Assembly: GCA_007133365.1 (NCBI GenBank)
Contig: SLMV01000044.1
Span: forward strand, 1-37,618
Reading direction: 5' to 3'
Origin: Clostridia bacterium
GTDB taxonomy: Bacteria > Bacillota > Sulfobacillia > SLMV01
Length of the DNA: 37,618 bases
Part shown: piece after piece, positions 1 to 7,413 of the stretch
How the letters are laid out: each line of letters starts with the position of its first letter
How positions within the stretch are numbered: position 1 is the stretch's first letter
Notes under the pieces: generated by a model
Told to the model about the DNA's origin: nothing
Database searches by the model: none
Seen by the model: the letters and a program-made list of their open reading frames with translations, nothing else
Made by a program: the position numbers and the translations under genes

Positions 1-821
1 ACTTCTAAGGTACGGCGGGCCACCGGATCGATCAGAAGTGCATCTTCCAAGTGATAAGTGCGCAAGGTGGTCAACGATCCCACCGCCCCTCGCTGTGTTT
101 CGCGAAGATATTCCAGCAAAACGCCCGCTGCGGTTACCGCCGCCGGTTTATCATCACACCCAAATCCGGCCAAATCGATGACCTCAAAGTGTTGTTTGAG
201 CCGATCTCGAGCCTCTTTTTCATCGAATAAATAACTCGCAACATCCGGAAAGTTCACCACGCCGAGATCCGCCAAAGGATCATGAAGCGGCGTCGCCAAC
301 TCGGGGCCTAAGCAACATTCGATGACCCCCAAACGGGCACATTCGCTCAGAATCTCCTCAAGGGCATTTTGGCCCCGAACCTCAACGCAGGCAAAATAAC
401 CCGTCGAAATATCCGCCACGGCCAACCCAATGTGTCGGGTGGTACCGGCTAGAGCCGCAGCAAAATTATCCTGCTTACTTTCCATGACGCCTGCATCCAT
501 CCGCGCGCCGGGCGTGACGATCCGCACCACTTCGCGCTCGACCAGGCCCTTCGCTTGAGCCGGGTCGCTCATCTGTTCGCAGATCGCCACCCGGTAACCC
601 GCTTCCACTAGGGTCTGGATGTAGCCCTCGGCAGCATGATAAGGGACGCCGGCCATCGGCACCTTGACATCATTGCCCCCATCACGGGCGGTCAGGGTAA
701 TATCAAGGATCTCGGCGGCGCGTTGGGCATCTTCGAAAAACATCTCATAAAAGTCACCCATGCGGAAAAACACGATGTCTTCGGGATGGGCCTCTTTAAT
801 TTCGAGAAATTGCTTCATCAT
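1..821 (-). CDS. mutS: DNA mismatch repair protein MutS (N-terminal part, cut by window edge)
   Basis: MutS binds mismatched or looped DNA and, with MutL, starts mismatch repair in the cytoplasm. About 273 codons are in the window and the gene continues beyond base 1. The mismatch-reading domain I is clear: GDFYEMF at residues 22-28 carries the Phe-x-Glu wedge (F24, E26), followed by the family's ITLTARDGG and PMAGVPYHAAEGY blocks and then the connector domain. The ATG at 821 sits in the usual TPMM context, but its ribosome site (AAAGG, about 11 nt away) is mediocre. The frame stays open upstream to 935, and a much better ribosome site precedes an ATG at 939 in another frame, so the true start is uncertain. 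No mutL is visible. Identity is certain; the start is not. Confidence 0.95.
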   Translation of the reverse strand, partial: MMKQFLEIKEAHPEDIVFFRMGDFYEMFFEDAQRAAEILDITLTARDGGNDVKVPMAGVPYHAAEGYIQTLVEAGYRVAICEQMSDPAQAKGLVEREVVRIVTPGARMDAGVMESKQDNFAAALAGTTRHIGLAVADISTGYFACVEVRGQNALEEILSECARLGVIECCLGPELATPLHDPLADLGVVNFPDVASYLFDEKEARDRLKQHFEVIDLAGFGCDDKPAAVTAAGVLLEYLRETQRGAVGSLTTLRTYHLEDALLIDPVARRTLE

Positions 822-939
822 CGGCGTGCGTACCTTTTTTTTGATCTCCAATTTGGCTTTCACCTGCCCGATGCTTTCGTGGTCGTCTTTCGTGTTCTTC
901 TTGATATTGTACAAAATTCGCGGGCAACGTCTCCATCAT
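796..939 (-). other. Leader ORF overlapping mutS, possibly the displaced true 5' end of mutS
   Basis: A 47-codon frame starts with two ATGs directly after an excellent GAAGGAGGGG ribosome site and ends 24 nt inside mutS. Its third-position G+C is high only for the first codons. From about base 905 onward the mutS frame, not this one, shows coding-like codon use (AAG AAC ACG AAA GAC GAC CAC and so on). Removing one base from the T4 run (plus-strand A run 913-916) would join the two frames into a MutS with about 39 extra N-terminal residues. There is also an A8 run at 835-842. It may be an assembly or sequencing indel, a real frameshift, or a coupling leader ORF. I do not recognise the peptide. 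Confidence 0.4.
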
Positions 940-1078
940 AACCCCTCCTTCTCGAATACCCCCTGAGATTCCCCCACCCGGTGCCGGCGGGAATTGGGAA
1001 ACCCAGCGCCGACCCATTTGGATGCAGGCCTTTCCACGGGCCGCCATGCAAAACCTCTGGGTCGCGCCGACGATCGCG

Positions 1079-1129
1079 ATGTCCTCCCTTTTCCCCCTTC
1101 ATCCCCGGTGCAACGAAAAGGGAGGACAT
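1079..1129. repeat. Perfect 14-bp inverted repeat, candidate operator
   Basis: Arms at 1079-1092 and 1116-1129 (left arm atgtcctccctttt) are exact reverse complements, separated by 23 bases. No T run follows on either strand, so it does not look like a terminator. The right arm abuts the probable -35 region of the plus-strand methyltransferase promoter, which suits a binding site for a dimeric regulator or an RNA hairpin. The regulator is unknown. Confidence 0.6.
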
Positions 1130-1154
1130 TGAGGATCGAATATCGTAGTATAAT
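1129..1154 (+). promoter_or_regulatory. Probable promoter of the methyltransferase gene
   Basis: A perfect TATAAT at 1149-1154 lies 21 bases before the ATG, leaving room for a short leader with the AGAAGGGGGG ribosome site. The best -35 candidate, TTGAGG at 1129-1134, is only 14 bases upstream of the -10 box, shorter than the usual 17. The promoter may therefore need an activator or use another -35. Confidence 0.45.
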
Positions 1155-1175
1155 CTTCAGAAGGGGGGCGAGACG

Positions 1176-2012
1176 ATGTTCGGTGTTCGGCTGATCAACA
1201 TCTTAAACCGGTTGTTCCCGGCTCCCAAACACCCATTCAATCTGGAACTTGCGGGACGCATGTCCTATGGGGAATGGCAGTATTCTCAAGCCCCGGCCGC
1301 TTTGGAACAATTTCGTGACTTCATCGCGCCCGATGCCATCATCAAAGACGCACGCGTGCTGGATCTCGGCTCGGGGGGCGGAGGCAAGACAACCTATTAT
1401 GCGACTTTGGGCCCGCAGCACATCTGGGGCATCGACATTCATCGCCACTACGAAGCACAAGCACGGGCTCTCAGTCGGGCCAAAGGAGTGGATTCGCGGG
1501 TAACCTTTGACACCAGCGACGGTCGTCATCTTCCGTTCGATGATCGCTTTTTCGATGTCATCATCATGAATGACACCTTCGAGCATCTTTCCGATGCCGC
1601 TCAGGTGCTTGAGGAGTGCGCTCGAATACTCCGCGTTTCGGGCCGCCTTTACATCAATTTCCCACCGTACCATCATCCCCACGGCGCCCACCTGACCGAT
1701 GTCATCGGAATTCCCTGGGTTCACCTTTTCGCGTCAGAAAGAACCCTTGCCCGATGTTATCACCAGTTGATTGCCGACTTGCCCGATTACGAAGAGCGCA
1801 AACGACTCAAACTCGACCCGGAAGGTGGCCAACTTCCGTACCTCAACCGAATGACAACACGGCGTTTTCAATCCCTTGTTGGACAATCCCCGTTTCGACT
1901 GCTCCACTATCACGAGGAACCGCTTCGCCCGTTCTTAGCCCCCCTGGCTCGCATCCCGGGATTGAAAGAAGCATTCATCCGCATGGTGGTGGCTGTTCTC
2001 GTTCCCCGCTAG
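1176..2012 (+). CDS. SAM-dependent class I methyltransferase
   Basis: A 278-residue Methyltransf_11/UbiE-like protein. SAM-binding motif I is VLDLGSGGG (61-69), with an acidic residue closing strand 2 (GIDIH, D88), a SDGRHLPF motif and NDTFEHL (132-138) as motif IV. The substrate cannot be told: the C-terminal part (phenylalanine, tyrosine and histidine rich around FPPYHHPHG) resembles family members acting on small molecules or lipids. The start has a strong AGAAGGGGGG ribosome site. The gene stands alone on the plus strand between mutS and miaB. Its last 78 bases overlap the 3' end of miaB in convergent orientation. Confidence 0.85.
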   Translation: MFGVRLINILNRLFPAPKHPFNLELAGRMSYGEWQYSQAPAALEQFRDFIAPDAIIKDARVLDLGSGGGGKTTYYATLGPQHIWGIDIHRHYEAQARALSRAKGVDSRVTFDTSDGRHLPFDDRFFDVIIMNDTFEHLSDAAQVLEECARILRVSGRLYINFPPYHHPHGAHLTDVIGIPWVHLFASERTLARCYHQLIADLPDYEERKRLKLDPEGGQLPYLNRMTTRRFQSLVGQSPFRLLHYHEEPLRPFLAPLARIPGLKEAFIRMVVAVLVPR

Positions 2013-3353
2013 CCGAACGAGTTCACCGCGTAATTGAAAGGTTTCGGCCGCTGTGATTCGCACGTGGGCAAATTGATGCCACGCCGCCGGCGGCGCCTCC
2101 ACCAAGACCAACTTATTGGTTGCCGTACGCGCTCGCCAGTGTCGGGGATTCTTGTCACTTCGCCGATCCAATAGCACTTCCGCCTCGAATCCGAGGAGCC
2201 GCTGGTTTTTCTCAAGCGAGATGGGATATTGACGTTCATTCAATCGTTGAAGCCGTTCCTTTTTGACGCCCTTTGGCAAATCATCCGGATAGTTCGCGGC
2301 CGCCGTTTTCGGCCGGGGGGAATAAATGAAACTAAATGCCCCATCAAATCGGGCCCGCTCAAAAAGGTCCAGCGTCTCTTGAAAATCGGCTTCCGTCTCC
2401 CCGGGAAAGCCAACGATTACATCCGTTGTGATCGAAGCATCCGGGAATTGCTTTTCAATGTGCTTTATCAACGCCAAATACTCCTCACGCGTATAGCCCC
2501 GGTTCATTCGTTTGAGGATGCGGTTGCTACCGCTTTGAACCGGCAGGTGAAAGTGGGAACAGACCTTCTCCAACGCTTTGATCTGATCCACCAGCTCCAA
2601 ACTGAAATCCCTAGGATGCGAGGTGGTATAACGAATCCATTTGAGCCCTTCGATCGCATCAATTTTCGCGAGCAATCCCCCGAAATCAATCGATTCGGCC
2701 AAATCGTGCCCGTACGAGTTCACGTTTTGCCCTAAAAGGGTGATCTCCCGAACCCCGTCCGCGACCAGGGTCTTGATATCATCGAGGATCTCGGCGGGCG
2801 GACGGCTCCGTTCTCGACCTCGCACATAGGGCACAATGCAGTAACTGCAAAAATTGTTGCACCCATAGATAATCGGGACCCAAGCCCGAACGCCCTCTTG
2901 CCGCCGTCGAGGAAGATCGGCCGGCGGCAGTTCATCGGAACCGCTAACCTCCACCTGCAGACACCGGTCCCGTCGGACCGATGCCAATAACTCGGGGAGA
3001 CGCTCCAATTGTCCCGTTCCCAAAATCAAATCAATATGCGAGGCGCGCTGTCGGATGCGTTCAACCGCCCCCGATTCCATCGGCATGCAGCCACAGACGC
3101 CGAGGATCATGTCGGGATTCTCGTATTTATAGATCTTCAGCCGACCCAGTTCCCCTAGAACCCGCTGGACCGCAGTATCGCGGACGGCACAAGTGTTCAA
3201 AAGGATCACATCGGCCGCCTTTGGGTCTTGGGCGGCCTGGTATCCGGCGCGTTCTAGGATCCCGGCCAGAATTTCCGAATCATGCTCATTCATTTGACAA
3301 CCATAGGTTTGGATATAATAGCGACCGATCACCGGCCGTTTCGTCTCGTTCAC
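1935..3353 (-). CDS. miaB: tRNA-2-methylthio-N6-dimethylallyladenosine synthase MiaB
   Basis: A radical-SAM methylthiotransferase that adds a methylthio group to N6-isopentenyladenosine-37 of tRNAs reading U-starting codons. The 472 residues follow the family layout. The UPF0004 domain has cysteines C19, C55 and C89 for the auxiliary cluster. The radical SAM motif is CNNFCSYC (C165, C169, C172). A TRAM domain lies near residues 385-450. The GTG start at 3353 has GAGGAGG eight bases upstream. The last roughly 27 residues, after the TRAM domain, are read antisense to the methyltransferase gene and look like a recent extension. In Bacilli miaB lies near mutS, as here, but the usual ymcA and cotE are missing between them. 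Confidence 0.96.
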   Translation of the reverse strand: MNETKRPVIGRYYIQTYGCQMNEHDSEILAGILERAGYQAAQDPKAADVILLNTCAVRDTAVQRVLGELGRLKIYKYENPDMILGVCGCMPMESGAVERIRQRASHIDLILGTGQLERLPELLASVRRDRCLQVEVSGSDELPPADLPRRRQEGVRAWVPIIYGCNNFCSYCIVPYVRGRERSRPPAEILDDIKTLVADGVREITLLGQNVNSYGHDLAESIDFGGLLAKIDAIEGLKWIRYTTSHPRDFSLELVDQIKALEKVCSHFHLPVQSGSNRILKRMNRGYTREEYLALIKHIEKQFPDASITTDVIVGFPGETEADFQETLDLFERARFDGAFSFIYSPRPKTAAANYPDDLPKGVKKERLQRLNERQYPISLEKNQRLLGFEAEVLLDRRSDKNPRHWRARTATNKLVLVEAPPAAWHQFAHVRITAAETFQLRGELVRLAGNENSHHHADECFFQSRDASQGG

Positions 3354-3374
3354 CTTGCATACCTCCTCGGCCCC

Positions 3375-3403
3375 ATTTTAACCTAGACGGCTTGCTTCAC
3401 CAA
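3375..3403 (-). promoter_or_regulatory. Possible miaB promoter
   Basis: On the minus strand TTGGTG and TAAAAT are 17 bases apart. Transcription would begin almost on the ribosome site, giving a very short leader. The -35 is weak. A small inverted repeat (TTGCTT, loop, AAGCAA) covers the same spot, between divergent miaB and the NUDIX gene. Confidence 0.35.
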
Positions 3404-3451
3404 GCAAAACTGTGGCAAGCTCACAATCAGTGCAGAGAGGTTGTGATCGTT

Positions 3452-4078
3452 GTGGATGAAACCATCCTCGTCATTCGTCGCGAGGCGCTGTTGGGTACAG
3501 GCACCTTCACCGGCATCCAATCCGACTGGCGCCCCTTCCTAAATCAACTGGAACGCCATGCCTTTTTGGCATCCCGGCAAGAAGCCGAAAGGCGAACCGA
3601 TTGGAAACAACCCATCACCTATATTTTAATTACACAAGATCACGAGGTGTTTACCACCATCCGTTCCCAAGAGGGCATAGAAGAACGCCTGCACAATCGC
3701 GTCTCCATCGGCATCGGCGGACATCTCCGACCGCACGCGGCTATGGAGGAGGATTTCCGGGCCACGCTGGCGGATAACAGCTACCGTGAATTGACGGAGG
3801 AGCTTCGGTTTGCTCCTCCTCTGGGCTTCTCACAGATGACACGACAGCTCGAGCCCATCGGCGTTTTAAATGATGATCGGGATGAGGTGGGCCAGTGTCA
3901 TTTCGGTTTGGTTTTGCGTTTACAGCTGGAACCTGGCGTTTCGGTGACCGTGCGGGAGACTGACTTACTTCGGGGCGCCTTTAAGAATCTTTCCGAAATG
4001 CCGCCAATCGACCGCATGGAGAGTTGGTCGCGGTTTTGCCTAAGACTCCTCGAACAGGAGTGGAACCGTGCTCAGTGA
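3452..4078 (+). CDS. NUDIX-superfamily phosphoesterase-like protein (COG4112 type)
   Basis: About 208 residues. It matches the COG4112 'MutT-family phosphoesterase' pattern: N-terminal ETILVIRREALL, a middle SIGIGGHL (85-92), a stretched NUDIX box with RELTEEL at 112-118, and VLNDDRDEVGQCHFGL after it. The glycine and first glutamate of the classical box are not at the classical spacing, as is usual in this subfamily, whose substrate is unknown. The GTG at 3452 is taken as start because it matches family N-termini and has AGAGAGG 11 bases upstream; GTG at 3443 is an alternative. It overlaps the next gene by 11 bases, so the two are probably translated together. Confidence 0.75.
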   Translation: MDETILVIRREALLGTGTFTGIQSDWRPFLNQLERHAFLASRQEAERRTDWKQPITYILITQDHEVFTTIRSQEGIEERLHNRVSIGIGGHLRPHAAMEEDFRATLADNSYRELTEELRFAPPLGFSQMTRQLEPIGVLNDDRDEVGQCHFGLVLRLQLEPGVSVTVRETDLLRGAFKNLSEMPPIDRMESWSRFCLRLLEQEWNRAQ

Positions 4079-4613
4079 GTCTGGCCTCCTCCGGTTGTGG
4101 AGTGAAATCTATCGATTGACCAATGACTTGACGCCGCTTCACGAGGACTGCGGACAATTATGCCAATCCCTTTGTTGTCAGGACTGGGAGCCCGGCGTGG
4201 GCCTTTATTTATTGCCGGGGGAACAGCTATTGTTGGCCGATGCCAAGTGGTTGACACGTCGGTGGCATTCGGCAAAACACTACGACTTTCCCCCCTCCTA
4301 CGGGGCCGGTGCCTGGTTTGTCACGTGCGATGGGCACTGTCCGCGAGACTGGCGTCCCTTTTCTTGCCGCACCTTTCCATTGACGCCGCATCTCGATCAA
4401 AACGCGCGGCTGCAATTAATTTTGGATGAAAAGGGCATGCCCATCTGTCCCCTAATTCAAATCCAAGCCCCCGAGCGCCTCCAAGCCCGTTTTCGTCACG
4501 GCATGCATCGCGCCTGGCGAAAACTCTTGGGTATTCCGGCCATTCGGGCGGACGTGGTGACCGCCTCAGAAAAACGGCGACGTAAGACCCGCGGGGCGAC
4601 ACATTTCCTTTAA
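4068..4613 (+). CDS. Cysteine-rich YkgJ-like putative metal-binding protein
   Basis: A 181-residue protein with eight notable cysteines: C28, C32, C36, C37, C87, C91, C100 and C127. The CxxxCxxxCC cluster, followed by GLYLLPGE and later by WRPFSCRTFPL, resembles the zinc/iron-chelating (YkgJ-like) proteins common in clostridia. No function is established. There is no signal peptide or membrane segment. The GTG start has AGGAG about nine bases upstream, inside the end of the NUDIX gene, so the two form an operon. It ends just before a double hairpin. Confidence 0.7.
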   Translation: MLSESGLLRLWSEIYRLTNDLTPLHEDCGQLCQSLCCQDWEPGVGLYLLPGEQLLLADAKWLTRRWHSAKHYDFPPSYGAGAWFVTCDGHCPRDWRPFSCRTFPLTPHLDQNARLQLILDEKGMPICPLIQIQAPERLQARFRHGMHRAWRKLLGIPAIRADVVTASEKRRRKTRGATHFL

Positions 4614-4621
4614 AAGATAAC

Positions 4622-4674
4622 GCGGCGAGGGACACGATCGCTCGCACCCCTCGCCGCAACCTTTTGAAAAGGTT
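4622..4674. terminator. Double hairpin between convergent genes (bidirectional terminator)
   Basis: A 10-bp perfect stem (GCGGCGAGGG at 4622-4631 with its complement at 4648-4657) is followed at once by a second stem (AACCTTTT/AAAAGGTT, 4658-4674) and TCTTTATT. On the minus strand the G+C stem is followed by GTTATCTTTT. It separates the plus-strand cysteine-rich gene from the minus-strand acyl-CoA synthetase gene. Confidence 0.75.
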
Positions 4675-4676
4675 CT

Positions 4677-6782
4677 TTATTCATCCTTTAAGGTGATCTT
4701 CACATCCAATGCCGCAACATCCTCCACATAGGCAAAGAAGGGGTTGATGTCCAACTCTTGAACCTCGGGAAAGTCAACCGCCAGCTGCGCGATGCGCCCG
4801 ACGGTTTCTTTGACCGCATCGAGATCCTTCGGTTCATCACCGCGATATCCTTTTAAGAGTTCATAGGCTTTGGTTTCTTCGATCATCTCATCGAGATCAA
4901 TATCTCGAAGCCCATGTGCCAATCGGAAGGAGACATCCTTCATCAGGTCCACAAAAATGCCACCCATTCCGAACATCAACAACGGCCCGAAGACCGGGTC
5001 GGTGGACAAGCCGACGATGAGTTCCTCCCCTTGGGGAAACATCTTTTGCACTTCCAGCCCGTATACTTTGGCGTCCGGCTCATGAGTCTGGGCATTCTCC
5101 ATAATCCGCTCATAGGCGGCCTCGACATCCTCTCGAGTTTCCAATCCCAGTTCGACACCCCCGATGTCCGTCTTGTGGATGATCTCGGGCGAAGCGACTT
5201 TTAGGACCACCGGATACCCCATGGCGTCTGCTTGCTTACCGGCTTCCTTTGCTGAGGTCGCAAGTTCGGACGGCACGGTGCTGATGCCGTAGGCCTTCGC
5301 CACGGCCATTGCCTCCGGACCGAGGAGAATTTTTCGACCGCTGGCACGCACCTGGTCGAAAATCTTTCGAACCGCTTCCTGATCGCCAGTGTACCGGAGG
5401 CGATTCCCTTTCTCCAATTTGTCCTTTAGGTCGCGGTATTGGACCAAGCCCTTCAACACTGCGGCTGCCGCCTCAGGGAAGGGGAAGCACGGGACCCCAT
5501 TGGCAAAGAGCTCCCGGGTCCCTTCGCGCACGGTGGCACCGCCGGTGAAAACCGCCAAGATCGGTTTCTCCGGATACTTTTCCCGCATTGCAATGATGTC
5601 CTTGGCCGTCTCCAGCGGGTCGGTAAAGGCCGTCGGGCACAATAAGACCAGGGCCATGTCCACGTTGGGATCTTTCAAAGTGTTTTCCATGGCAAAACGA
5701 TAGCGGTCCGGACCCGCATCGCCGATCACGTCGATCGGATTCTTCGCACTCGCCATGCTGGGGAGTCCCTCACGCAGGGTTTCTTCATTTTCCGGCAACA
5801 GTTTGGCGAGTTCGAGGCCCTCCATTGCCACGCTATCGGTGGCAATCACCCCGTTACCCCCGCCGTTGGTGATAATGGCCACCCGGTCGCCCTCGGGAAT
5901 GGTCTGGTAGGCAAACCCCATGGCCTTGGTAAATTGCTCCTCCATGGTCCGGGCACGAATAACCCCGGCCTGGCGAAATGCCGCTTCGTATCCGGCATCA
6001 CTGCCCGCGAGCGCTCCGGTGTGTGAAGTCGCGGCCGCGGCGCCGGCCTCACTCGCTCCCGACTTGATGGCGATGATCGGCTTGATGAGACTCGCCTCTC
6101 GGGCCGCTTCGAGGAACGCCGGTCCATCTTCGATGCTCTCGAGATAAAGGAGCACCACATCGGTCTTGGGATCCTCCGCCACATCACGCACAAAATCCGC
6201 TTCGTTGAGTTGGGCTTTATTCCCCATGCTGATAAATTTGCTAAAGCCGAGCCCCTCTTCTAAACTCCAGTCCAAAATGGCGATACAAAGGGCCCCCGAC
6301 TGGGAAAAATAGGCGATGTTGCCTTCGATGGGAAAAGCGGATGAGAACGAGGCATTGATGGGGGTATGCGTATCCATCACGCCCAAGCAATTCGGTCCCA
6401 TGAGGTACATGCCAAACTCGTCGGCAACCTCGACCAATTCCGTTTCCATTTCGGCGCCTTCCGGGCCCACCTCTTTGAATCCGGCGCTGATCACCACGAT
6501 GGATTTAACGCCCTTTTCGCCGCACTCTCGCATGGCATCGGCCACCATCGGGGCCGGTATACACATCACGGCCAAATCCACCTCACCCGGTATGTCCGTG
6601 ACCGTGGGATAACATTTCAATCCTTCGATCTCCTCGCGTCCGGGATTGACCGGATACACGTCGCCCGGATACCCGCAGTCTTTTAAATTACGAACGACGG
6701 CATTTCCGACCTTGCCCGGTGCATCCGACGCCCCCACGACAGCAATTCCAACTGGATTGTACAAACTCTTAAGATCCGGCAT
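4677..6782 (-). CDS. ADP-forming acetate/acyl-CoA synthetase, fused alpha and beta domains
   Basis: This enzyme converts acyl-CoA, ADP and phosphate to acid, CoA and ATP, conserving energy by substrate-level phosphorylation; the family's reaction is reversible. In 701 residues it has an N-terminal CoA-binding domain (GIAVVGASD, 12-20), succinyl-CoA-synthetase-like flavodoxin domains with the phosphorylated histidine in SHTGALAGSD (H254), and a C-terminal ATP-grasp domain ending in ELDINPF. This is the fused ACD form known from archaea and some anaerobic bacteria. The ATG start has AGGTGAGG five bases before it. It is last in the unit headed by ymdB and korABC, which suggests it uses the acyl-CoA made by the Kor complex. 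Substrate range cannot be read from the sequence. Confidence 0.9.
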   Translation of the reverse strand: MPDLKSLYNPVGIAVVGASDAPGKVGNAVVRNLKDCGYPGDVYPVNPGREEIEGLKCYPTVTDIPGEVDLAVMCIPAPMVADAMRECGEKGVKSIVVISAGFKEVGPEGAEMETELVEVADEFGMYLMGPNCLGVMDTHTPINASFSSAFPIEGNIAYFSQSGALCIAILDWSLEEGLGFSKFISMGNKAQLNEADFVRDVAEDPKTDVVLLYLESIEDGPAFLEAAREASLIKPIIAIKSGASEAGAAAATSHTGALAGSDAGYEAAFRQAGVIRARTMEEQFTKAMGFAYQTIPEGDRVAIITNGGGNGVIATDSVAMEGLELAKLLPENEETLREGLPSMASAKNPIDVIGDAGPDRYRFAMENTLKDPNVDMALVLLCPTAFTDPLETAKDIIAMREKYPEKPILAVFTGGATVREGTRELFANGVPCFPFPEAAAAVLKGLVQYRDLKDKLEKGNRLRYTGDQEAVRKIFDQVRASGRKILLGPEAMAVAKAYGISTVPSELATSAKEAGKQADAMGYPVVLKVASPEIIHKTDIGGVELGLETREDVEAAYERIMENAQTHEPDAKVYGLEVQKMFPQGEELIVGLSTDPVFGPLLMFGMGGIFVDLMKDVSFRLAHGLRDIDLDEMIEETKAYELLKGYRGDEPKDLDAVKETVGRIAQLAVDFPEVQELDINPFFAYVEDVAALDVKITLKDE

Positions 6783-6809
6783 TCATCCTCACCTTTCCGC
6801 TTAAAATTC

Positions 6810-7349
6810 CTACCGTCCCAGCAGACGCTCAAACAAGGTCTTGCTTCGACGGCTTCGACGTCCTCTCAATTCATGTCTTAATCGCTGCATCTCTTTTTGG
6901 GTCCGTAGCAGTGTTACCATCAACTTATCCCGGTCTTCGATACGCTGTTTTTCGAACCGTTTAAGTTGTTCCTCTAATCCCTTGACGGCCTCGAGCAATC
7001 GATCATCCGTCGACGTCGCATCCTCCTGCTTCGACGCATCCGATGATCCTTCGAGAGCGGTTTCTGGGTCAAGACCCAGTTGCCTTCGAATCTCGTCGAA
7101 GGTAAATCCCTGGGTCATCTGACGATGTATGTTCTCCACATGTCGAGCCGCCTCTTCTGATACCACCTTTTCCCCGCCCACCTCGTGCACGGTGATGACG
7201 TCGGAAAAGGCTTCGAGGATGGCTCGAAAGGGTTTGGGCCCGATGCTCAGGCGCTGCCCCAGATCCGGAAGAGGAATAATGTCATCTGTCGTCTTTTGAT
7301 ACGGCGCATCGGCCTCCGGGTTGCGCCTTCTTTTCTCGTCGATTGGCAA
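6810..7349 (-). CDS. MerR-like HTH protein with C-terminal coiled coil, function unknown
   Basis: About 179 residues. Residues 30-95 look like a MerR-type DNA-binding fold (LSIGPKPFRAILEAF, then GEKVVSEEAARHV, then FDEIRRQLGL). A charged coiled coil follows at about 115-165, and the tail is very basic (RGRRSRRSK). This plan resembles RacA-like and DUF3967-like proteins of Bacillota. No ligand-binding domain is present. The TTG at 7349 is preferred because GGGAGGGGG lies just upstream. An in-frame ATG at 7388 has no ribosome site. It sits between the PHP gene and the acyl-CoA synthetase gene, so it may be an operon passenger or local regulator. Confidence 0.6.
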   Translation of the reverse strand: MPIDEKRRRNPEADAPYQKTTDDIIPLPDLGQRLSIGPKPFRAILEAFSDVITVHEVGGEKVVSEEAARHVENIHRQMTQGFTFDEIRRQLGLDPETALEGSSDASKQEDATSTDDRLLEAVKGLEEQLKRFEKQRIEDRDKLMVTLLRTQKEMQRLRHELRGRRSRRSKTLFERLLGR

Positions 7350-7413
7350 TGTGCTCCCCCTCCCGTTTGGCCACTGCAATTCTACCATTCACAATTAGGC
7401 TTGTCATGCCGAA

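Larger units (their letters stand above)
822..1175. other. Intergenic region between divergent mutS and methyltransferase genes
   Basis: This 354-base gap holds the overlapping leader ORF of mutS (to 939), a strong mutS-side ribosome site near 941-950, a long perfect inverted repeat (1079-1129) and a plus-strand -10 box (1149-1154). I see no convincing minus-strand promoter, RNA gene or riboswitch. Open frames read through it on both strands look like noise. Confidence 0.5.

Noticed and set aside
860..1129. 89-codon minus-strand frame upstream of mutS
   Set aside because: No ribosome site, odd composition (glycine and arginine rich) and its start lies in the inverted repeat; probably noise.
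2981..3451. Long N-terminal extension of the NUDIX frame
   Set aside because: It runs antisense through miaB; family N-termini and the local ribosome site place the start near 3452.
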